DNA of 24,080 nt, from NCBI GenBank assembly GCA_016715065.1, contig JADKBN010000011.1, positions 1 through 24,080 of the forward strand, written 5' to 3'. Under the pieces are notes generated by a model, which saw only the letters and a list, made by a program, of their open reading frames with translations, had not been told where the DNA came from and did not search any database. Each line of letters begins with the position of its first letter. The stretch's first letter is position 1. This stretch comes from Fibrobacterota bacterium (GTDB taxonomy: Bacteria; Fibrobacterota; Fibrobacteria; UBA5070). Position numbers and translations under genes: made by a program. This document shows, in pieces, positions 18,101 to 24,080 of the stretch.

Positions 18101-18157
18101 GTGCCGGCCGTGTACCTACTGGTGGCCCGTAAGCCGGGCCATCCCAAGGTCGGGTGA
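15113..18157 (+). CDS. RND multidrug efflux permease, HAE-1 (AcrB-like)
   Basis: Intact 1,014-aa inner-membrane proton-driven exporter, close to the usual 1,030-1,050 aa of AcrB relatives. The fold is the duplicated RND pattern: one N-terminal membrane helix, a periplasmic porter domain, helices 2-6 with the proton-relay pair DD at 399-400 (GIVVDDAIVVLE), then a repeat half with the relay lysine K916 in VTKNGILIVEF and RPILMTSVATVLGILPVAL. These match D407/D408 and K940 of AcrB. The start is GTG 15113, overlapping the adaptor stop. No TolC-like outer-membrane gene follows, so the tripartite pump must borrow one. Substrate range cannot be inferred. This gene's 3 kb are free of frameshifts, unlike both neighbours. 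Confidence 0.96.
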   Translation: MSFSKMVVARPVLVSVASAFLLLLGFVAIPNLPVREYPSIDPATVTVSASWRGADAETVEKQLTEPLEQSLNGIDGIRTMSSQSRDERTQITVEFLLGVDLERAANDVRDRVSRAQRSLPSDVDPPTVAKADANSTPILLLALRGPGRSLLELNEIATGLQDRLQTVPGLAEVRIWGERKFAMRLRIDPAKLAAAGLTLQDVKAVLARENVELPAGQIDGKDVSVALKAKTGLATPEEFGAVVLRRDGTGVVRLQDVARVELGAENEKTLLRLGTEPGIALAFVAQPGANQVSIVDQVRKRLPRLVSELPEGVVLEEVFDNTRFVRKALLEVGETIAIAFALVVLVIFLFLREWRTTLVPVLTVPVSLVGVFALVWALGYSINILTLLGVVLAIGIVVDDAIVVLEIIWSRVEAGMNPREAAIKGLDEIFAAVVATTLVLAAVFVPLLFLQGFTGRLFREFGVVVGGSVLISGFVALTLSAMLSSRVLRPHSRHGRFYAATEPFYQWLTDSYSRILRKSLRFPSAAVAVLALCAGAIFLLLGALPKELAPAEDRSALQINATAHEGATFPYMDSWMRRMADSLATVPQIKTYLVNSGAGGAGGATNSGFARVVLSEPTERGATQDSVATVVTRMLAKFGGARASVTQEQAIRVGGRQALPVQLVVQGPDLEALREVLSDLEAAARANPAFSVVETDLRFTKPRLEVDVRRDRLSDLGVTPEALGNSLQLAFGLPKLGVFLRQGKQYSILAELDGASSAASLDRLRVRSSKGELVPVSALVSLRETMVPPQRQRLDREACFTISAGLNKGVSLGQGVQAMESVAKEKLDDRFVTRWTGSARDFQESSSSLGAVFGMAILAVFLLLAAQFESLRSPFVILLTVPLALVGALGALWLAGMTMNLFSQIGLVLLVGLVTKNGILIVEFATQRLETGLDPLEAVVGAATARLRPILMTSVATVLGILPVALALGAGAESRKPLGVAVIGGMTSSLALTLFVVPAVYLLVARKPGHPKVG

Positions 18158-18174
18158 TCCGGCGGTCCAGGTTC

Positions 18175-18182
18175 TACCTTTG
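18175..18182 (+). promoter_or_regulatory. Candidate -7 box of the ileS promoter (TAnnTTTG)
   Basis: TACCTTTG matches the Bacteroidota -7 consensus exactly. It ends 8 nt before the ileS ATG, so transcription would begin at or within a base or two of the start codon. No TTTG is present at -33. Confidence 0.35.
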
Positions 18183-18190
18183 CACCCCCT

Positions 18191-21155
18191 ATGCTCCAGT
18201 TTCGCGAACCTGAAAAGAATCCGTCGTTTCCCGGCCTGGAAGGCCGCATCCTGAAGTTCTGGGACGCCACGCACGCCTTCGAGCGCCAGGAGGGAGATTC
18301 GCCAGGGCTCGACGCCGTTCCACTTCTACGACGGCCCCCGTTCGCCACGGGACTTCCACTACGGGCACCTGCTGGCGGCACGCTCAGGACATCGTGCCGC
18401 GCTACTGGAGCCTTCGTGGGCGCAGCGTCGATCGTCGCTTCGGATGGGACTGCCACGGTTTGCCGGTGGAAGCCGAGATCCAAAGAGCCTGAACCTGGCC
18501 AGGCCAAGCCGAAATCAAGGCCTTCGGCGTTGACAAGTTCAACGAAGCTTGCCGTTCCATCGTGATGCGCTACACATACCGCGACCGACAAGATCCGTCG
18601 CTCACCCTCAAGTTCTTCCTGGAAAACGATCCCGACCAGGCGGCGCTTTTGGTGTGGACCACCACCCCCTGGACCTTGCCCTCCAACCTGGCCGTGGCGT
18701 TGGGCGCGGACATCCCCTACGTCAAGATCCGTTCGGAGGGCTCCGTCTACTGGATCGCACAGCCGCGGTTGGGGGCCTATTTCGACGAGAAAAAGATCGA
18801 GGTGTTGGAAACCAAGCTCGGCTCGGAGCTTGCCGGTCGCAAGTACAAGCCGCTGTTCGGATACACCCCCAAGCTCTCCGAGAAGCAGTACACGCTCTTG
18901 CTGGCGGATTTTGTCAGCACGGAGGACGGCGCGGGCGCGGTCCACATCGCGCCCAGTTTTGGAGAAGAAGACTTCCAGCTGGGTGCGGCGGAAGGCTTGG
19001 GGCTTTGGGACCCCCTGGACGCCGACGGCCGGTTCACCGACGATGTCCGCGACTGGAAGGGCCAGGAAGCCAAGGAAGCCGACAAAGCCATCATCCAGGC
19101 CCTCAAGGAAAAAGGGCTGGTGTTCAAGCACGACACCTTCGTGCACAGCTACCCCCACTGCTACCGCACCGGGGCGCCGCTGTTGTACCGGGCCATGCGC
19201 ACCTGGTTCATGGGACTCGACAAGCCCGTAACCAACGCCGAGGGCGTCACCAAGACGCTCAAGCAATGGATGATCGATTCCAACCAGGAGATCACCTGGG
19301 TCCCGTCGCACATCAGGACGGGCGCTTCGGGAAGTGGCTGGACGGCGCACGCGACTGGAACCTGTCGCGCAACCGGTTCTGGGGCACGGCCATCCCCGTT
19401 TGGAAGGCCGAAGACGGAGGCATGGTGTGCGTGGGCTCCATCGAGGAGTTGGCGCGTCTTTCCGGGCGCGATCCGGCCACCATCACGGATCTCCACACCC
19501 ACTTCATCGATGCCATCGAGATCAACACCAACGACGGCAAGACCTACGATCCGCCGGGCAAGGTGTACCGTCGCACCAGCGAGGTGCTCGATTGCTGGTT
19601 CGAATCGGGATCCATGCCCTACGCCCAGCTGCACTACCCGTTCGAAAACTCCGAAGGTTTCGATCGCCTGTTCCCCGCCGACTTCATCGCCGAAGGCCTG
19701 GACCAGACGCGCGGCTGGTTCTACCCTCACGGTGCTGGGTGCGGCCCTGTTCCAGAAGCCCGCCTTCAAGAACGTGATCGTCAACGGGATCCTGCTGGCC
19801 GAAGATGGTCAGAAATGTCCAAGAGCCTGCGCAACTATCCGGATCCGGGCCTCATCCTGGAGCAGATCGGCGCCGACGCGCTGCGCTGTACCTGATCGAT
19901 TCGGCCGCGGTGAAGGCGGAAGAACTGCGCTTTTCGGAGGCCGGCGTGCGGGAAGTGGTGCGCTCCGTGCTGCCGTTGTGGAATTCGCTTTCCTGTTCTG
20001 CACCTACCACAACGCCGATCGCGCCAAGGGCCAGCTTTCGTGGGATCCTTCCGCGAGCCTGTCAGCCTCGCCCTTCGGAACTGGACCGCTGGATCCTGGC
20101 CGAGCCGCAAGACCTCTGGCACCATCGAACGCGAGATGGAAGGTTTCCGGCTCTACAACGTGGTGCCCTGGGTGGTGCGGTTCATCGACAGCCTCACCAA
20201 CTGGCACATCCGCCGCAGCCGCCGCCGTTTCTGGAAGAGCACCGACGACGGCGACAAGGTGGCCGCCTACGCCGCTCCATCGCGTGCTCAAGGACTTCGC
20301 GGTGGTGCTCGCCCGTACATGCCCTTTTGGCGGAAGAAATCTGGCGAATCCTGGTGGCGGAGGTTGACCCTCCGCGCCTCGATCCGTGCACCACGCCGAC
20401 ATGCCGCGTCCGGACGAATCCCTCGGGATGCCCAAGGCATCCGTCGCACGCACGGCGCGCGCCATCGTGGAGCTCGGGCGCTCGTTGCGATCGTCCAACG
20501 ACCTCAAGGTGCGCCAGAGCCTGGCCACCCCCTCACCGTGGTGCCGCGCTCGGACGAGGCCGCGGCGGACGTTTTGGCCATGAAGGACGTGATCCTGGAA
20601 GAGCTCAACGTCAAGGAGTTGGTCGTCGAGCGGGACGAGTCCCATCTGGTGAGCCTGTCGGCCAGACCCAATTTCAAGACCCTGGGGAAAAAGCTCGGTC
20701 CCGCCCTCAAGGCGGTGGGCGAGGCGCTCAAGACGCTTTCGCAGGAGCAGTTGCGCGAGGCGTCGGAAGGCAAGACGATTTCCGTCTGCGGTCACGGAAT
20801 TGTCGGAGAGGACCTCCTGATCGATCGCGCCACAAAGGGGATCTGGTGGTGCTGGCCGCCGCCGAGGCCACCGTGGCGCTGGATCCCAAGATCACGCCCG
20901 AACTACGTCGCGAGTGCATGGCCCGCGAGCTGCGGCCGCATCCAGGCCCGCCGCAAGGAGATGGACCTGGCCGTGGCCGACCGCATCCGCGTGGTTGTGA
21001 AATCCGCATCCGACGAAATCGTCCAGGTCATCGCCGAGTTCGGAGCGCTGTTGGCTGAAGAAGTCCAGGCGGATTCCCTCTCGCATGCCAAAACGCAAGG
21101 CGAGGAGGCCAAGATCGAAGGCGTGGACGTGGCCATCGAGGTGGAAAAGGCCTGA
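18191..21155 (+). pseudogene. ileS: Isoleucyl-tRNA synthetase, multiply frameshifted and missing an internal segment as written
   Basis: Class I synthetase that charges tRNA-Ile. The HYGH signature is encoded at 18357-18368, just after FYDGPPFATG pieces. The editing (CP1) domain includes LLVWTTTPWTLPSNLA (from 18638). MSKSLRNYPDP, the KMSKS loop, lies at 19813-19840, and the anticodon-binding and C-terminal domains run to 21155. The KMSKS sequence followed by NYPDP suggests the long, eukaryote-like IleS2 type of about 1,060 aa. At least eight frame breaks are present. Several are one-base homopolymer losses: CCCCC for six C at 18333, GCGGC for GCGGGC at 18375, and AAA for AAAA at 19813. Separately, FNEACRSIVMRYT joins directly to YRDRQDPSLTLKF at about 18576, losing about 75 codons normally present between HIGH and CP1. 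An essential gene in this state is more likely misassembled than dead. Confidence 0.93.
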
Positions 21156-21167
21156 AGCGGTTCTGCG

Positions 21168-21595
21168 ATGAGCCCGGCGTGGAGACAGGTCCTGGCCCAG
21201 CTTCTGGTGGTGCCGCTGTGGTTTGCTCTCCATAGTGCGATCGGGTTCTCCGCCGGGATCCTGCTCTTTGCGGCGTTGATCTTCCTGCCGATGGTCCTGC
21301 TTCTTCGGATCAGCTGGCATTGCCTGTCGGTCCGGAACATCGTGGCGGGATGCTCCTTGCGGCCTTCGCGTGGATTGTGCTCATCACCTTCCTCGCCTCA
21401 GCCCGTATTGGCGCTTGGATGGAAAATGACATGTTCTCGTTGTTTGTGATCACCCTGGTGGTTTCGCTGGGTTGCCAGCTGATGCCTCGAAGCCTGCCCC
21501 CAGACGTGATCCTCATCAGGCGGCGCATTTCCTGCGCTTGCGCAGAATCGCTGCGTTACAGCGGCGAGCAGTGGTTCGCCATCGCCCGCTCGTAG
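21168..21595 (+). CDS. Small hypothetical membrane protein, frameshifted
   Basis: I do not recognise this family. From ATG 21168, 13 nt after the ileS stop, a first frame encodes two hydrophobic segments: VLAQLLVVPLWFALH and GILLFAALIFLPMVLLL. A one-base break near 21320 moves to the frame with LLAAFAWIVLITFLASARIG and SLFVITLVVSLGCQLM, ending at TAG 21593-21595. Joined, it would be about 142 aa with four membrane helices and a short cytosolic or periplasmic tail. Spacing suggests co-transcription with ileS. A lipoprotein signal peptidase often follows ileS, but the conserved NxxDR and FNxAD motifs of that enzyme are absent here. Confidence 0.5.
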
Positions 21596-21637
21596 AGGGG
21601 TTCGGTGGCGAATAGGATCTTCCGGCATTGAACCCTC
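21595..21637. terminator. Imperfect inverted repeat at the end of the plus-strand block
   Basis: GAGGGGTTC (21595-21603) and GAACCCTC (21630-21637) can pair with one bulged G across a 26-nt loop, immediately after the stop codon of the small membrane protein. There is no T run. If the neighbouring minus-strand pieces are a real gene, this is where two convergent units meet, so a bidirectional end signal is possible. Confidence 0.25.
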
Positions 21638-24080
21638 TTCCAGGGAACAGGAAATGAGGTGTTGTCCAGGGTGGACAAGGTCACGCACTGGCCCTCCATC
21701 AGTAGTTGGTTTCGGTGTGGATGGATGTCATGGAAATCGGCGGAATGTGGAGGGTCTTTCTTCGCTGTCGCCGTACTCGACGAAGGTCAGGAAAGCCGCT
21801 GCGATCATGATTCTGAGGTGCCTTCGCTGCGAGGTCGACGAAATTCACCGCGTTGAGCGGATTCCGATGCGCACTTGCATGCAAGGTGCGCGACCAGATT
21901 CGATTTCCTCCCACCACGCGCAGAACGCTGCCACTCAACACCCAATGGGGGATGTGCGTGAAGTCGAGCGCGGATCCTGGGATCTCCGATGGCGTCTTGG
22001 CTCTCTCGGTTTGCGAATTCGTCATTGTCCGCTTGACTCGCACTCAGGCGAGATGGGTCCTTTACCTGGGTGTCCGAAACGGCGTGGCGCGGCAAGGACG
22101 GTAGTAGAGCACCCGCTCCAGTCCTTCGGCGCGCTTCTCATGGAAGTGATCGACGGGCGCTTTTGCGCTTGCAGAAGAAGAAGCGTATTCGTACGCTGGA
22201 AGTCCCCACGGGCTTCCTGGATCTTTTCCTGGATGGCGCCGCCGGCAAAGCGGAAACCTCTCCATGATCACCCAAAGGGAGAGAGGTCGTTTCCCGGCGC
22301 GCTGCTTGCGGATCGCGAGGTTCCAGATGGGCGGGTGACTGCAGGTAGATTGCCCGCTTCATGTCAATCCACCACGACCAGGACATCGACCATCTTGACT
22401 CAGCTTGGCCATGCGCGATCGGGAAGTTTGGAACTGAATCCCGACATTTGGCGTGGCGGGCTTCCGGATACAACACCGGAGGATCCCCTTACACGATCGA
22501 TCCGCCCCTTGATATTTCTTCCACCAGAACCGGGTGATGACGAACTTTGTGCACGGAATCCCCAGGCGCGATATGTTCCGGTAGGCCCCGTTACGCCGTA
22601 GAACTCGAAGCCTTCAGCTCAGGAGCCATATTGCCACCCGTCGCGGGAACAGCGCCAACTGGCATCACGCAGAGAAATCCGCATCGAAGGACAACGTGCA
22701 AATGCCCAACACCAGGTAGGGAGCTTCAGAAGCCCTTTCATTGCCGACTTTAGTGATCTTCAGTTTGCCCACTGTGTGGTCGAAACCAGCAATGCGCGAA
22801 AATACGGCAGCGGCCCCGGCAGGATTCTGCTTGGGCGGCTCTGGTGTTGCCGATCGAAGGGCGTGGTGTCGATCTTCTTCGGTCTTCGCTTGAGGTAGGC
22901 CTCGGGGCAGCCGTCTCCGGCGTGCTGGGCTGGTAACTTGGGATGGGTGCCGCCGTTCCCTGAGTGATCTGGCCGCCCTTCGCGATACAGCGCCGTAGGC
23001 GCCACTCCGAAGGTGGCTGATCGTATCGAGAGCACGGCGGCAATCAGGTTGAAACGGAATTGGTGAGGGTTCGGTCTGGGATTTGGCGGATGGATGGCTG
23101 GACGGTGATCGGGAGCGGTCGCGCAGGAGGGCATTGGCTGGGATGGAGCCCAGGACTCTTGCTCATCGCGAAGTACAGCAACCGTGCCCAGGAACGAAAG
23201 CCCGTGGGCGTGAGGTAGAACGCTTTGAAATGGATCTGACCGATCGAGGGATTGTAGATGGAAAGCGACATCGCGATCCGCGACCACGCGGAAAAACCCC
23301 CCGCAGTTGATCCTGACGGTATTATGGCTCGTAGGCGTGGTGTCACGGCAGCCCGAACGCGGATCGCCGCGCGGTTTTTTGACTCCTGAAGAAGAGAAGG
23401 AAATCCACCATTTAACAGCAGGGCAGCCAACGGGCACCTGCAGGCGCTGATCGTGAGAAGGTCCCGATGCTTGGTGATCTGCGCCCCAGGCGCAAAAGGC
23501 GGCTTGCGGCGTAGGCGGCCAGGATCGGATCAGCACCCGTAATCTAACCTTCTTGAAGAGGACTTGAGCATCACTGCGTAGAGGTAAGATCCCACCGCCT
23601 GGGTTCCCGATGTTGGCGAAGGCCGCAAAGGAGGAGCGAACAGAGGGGGACTAACCGCCACTGGGGCCAGCGAAAATTTCGCCAGCATCAGGAGTAGGAT
23701 CGTCGACCATCTTTGCCGTGGCGTGCTGCATGGCGATGTGCGCCACCACCACGAACGAGGAGCCGGACAATCCTTGTCCCGGTTACCCAAACCAGAATCC
23801 ACTGTTTTTCCTTGCGGGTCAGTCAGAGAACTCCTCAATACCTCCACACGGCAATATGATGACGAAGGCGAAGTTGGCTTCGATGGAATTGTGGGAAGCC
23901 ATCCGGTCCGGATTAGCCCGGGACACCAGGCTTAACGGTTCAGACCACATCGGCCAGGAACGGAAGTCACCCCACGTAGATCACCACCAGCCCCAGGACC
24001 AACGGCAGGGGCACCGGATGCGCCACGTCCGGGTGATGGCACGCCGATGCTGTATGAAGCGATGAGAGTGCCGATCGCCA
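21596..24080. other. About 2.5 kb without a trustworthy intact gene
   Basis: Long open frames exist here (for example 21654-22601 plus and 22760-23536 minus), but their translations are Arg/Ser/Pro-rich and lack domain patterns. Short minus-strand stretches look coding by third-position GC and by amino-acid texture: AAFLTFVEYGDSEERP near 21780, EAYLKRRPKKIDTTPFDRQ near 22880, and ADPILAAYAASRLL near 23505. They sit in different frames. I read the region as one or more minus-strand genes shattered by indels, running convergent to ileS. I see no tRNA, rRNA, IS element or CRISPR array. Confidence 0.5.
23653..24080 (-). other. Fragment of an unidentified minus-strand membrane protein, frameshifted
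   Basis: Three frames alternate in pieces that together resemble a multi-helix membrane protein. HPVPLPLVLGLVVIYVG (end of 24038-23970) has 21 of 23 codons ending in G or C. RMASHNSIEANFAFVIILP follows in a second frame, then QWILVWVTGTRIVRL. FVVVAHIAMQHATAKMVD (within 23764-23702) has 20 of 21 codons ending in G or C, and LLLMLAKFSLAPVAV ends the series. Hydrophobic segments recur at intervals expected of transmembrane helices. The 5' end lies beyond the window. I cannot assign a family. Confidence 0.4.

Noticed and set aside
16885..19350. An 821-codon open frame on the minus strand across the permease and ileS
   Set aside because: It is antisense to the intact RND permease and to conserved ileS sequence, is rich in Arg, Ser and Pro, and shows no domain motifs. 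Long antisense frames are common in GC-rich genes.
19590..19610. GGTTCGAATC-like string resembling a tRNA T-loop
   Set aside because: It encodes WFESGS in conserved ileS sequence and no cloverleaf stems surround it.
21168..21595. Lipoprotein signal peptidase (lspA) after ileS
   Set aside because: Position and hydrophobicity fit, but the catalytic aspartate motifs of LspA are missing in every frame.
21654..22601. A 315-codon plus-strand frame
   Set aside because: The translation lacks domain patterns, and the minus strand carries better coding-like pieces in the same stretch.
1..24080. CRISPR arrays, insertion sequences or attachment sites
   Set aside because: I saw no regularly spaced long repeats, transposase motifs, or tRNA-linked direct repeats anywhere in the window.

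Overview
The window looks like part of a GC-rich (about 58-60 %) bacterial chromosome. It holds a defence island on the minus strand, then a plus-strand housekeeping and efflux block, then about 2.5 kb of poorly readable sequence. The organism cannot be named from sequence alone. Three genes (hsdR, hsdM, ileS) carry an exact TAnnTTTG box just upstream, the -7 element of Bacteroidota-type promoters. That points weakly to the FCB superphylum, and the GC content would suit Fibrobacterota better than typical Bacteroidota. This assignment is an inference.

Region 1 (112-11869, all minus strand) is an expanded type I restriction-modification operon. In transcription order it reads hsdM, hsdS, an AlbA_2/HATPase Schlafen-like regulator, a DarG/TARG1-type macrodomain protein, an unrecognised 362-aa protein overlapping a small HicA-like protein, hsdR, and a YgjP-type zinc metallopeptidase. 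The junctions hsdM/hsdS, hsdS/AlbA, unknown/HicA-like and hsdR/YgjP all overlap by a few bases, so these genes are translationally coupled. The four genes between hsdS and hsdR form an accessory cassette. Its macrodomain keeps the catalytic-type residues, but no DarT partner is visible.

Region 2 (11976-13912, plus) is a TrmB-family regulator with an apparently leaderless promoter, followed by a PLP-dependent decarboxylase of the LysA fold type. Region 3 (14012-18157, plus) is an RND efflux pair: a lipoprotein adaptor and an intact HAE-1-type permease. Region 4 (18191-21595, plus) is a badly broken isoleucyl-tRNA synthetase gene and a small membrane protein. Region 5 (21596-24080) has no trustworthy intact gene, but short coding-like pieces of a membrane protein show on the minus strand.

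Many genes are frameshifted (hsdR, hsdS, lysA-like, adaptor, ileS, small membrane protein). In most cases where I could reconstruct the frame, adding one or two bases to a homopolymer run repairs it. I therefore read most of these breaks as sequencing or assembly error rather than gene decay. The exception is an in-frame loss of roughly 75 codons in ileS, which no homopolymer error explains.
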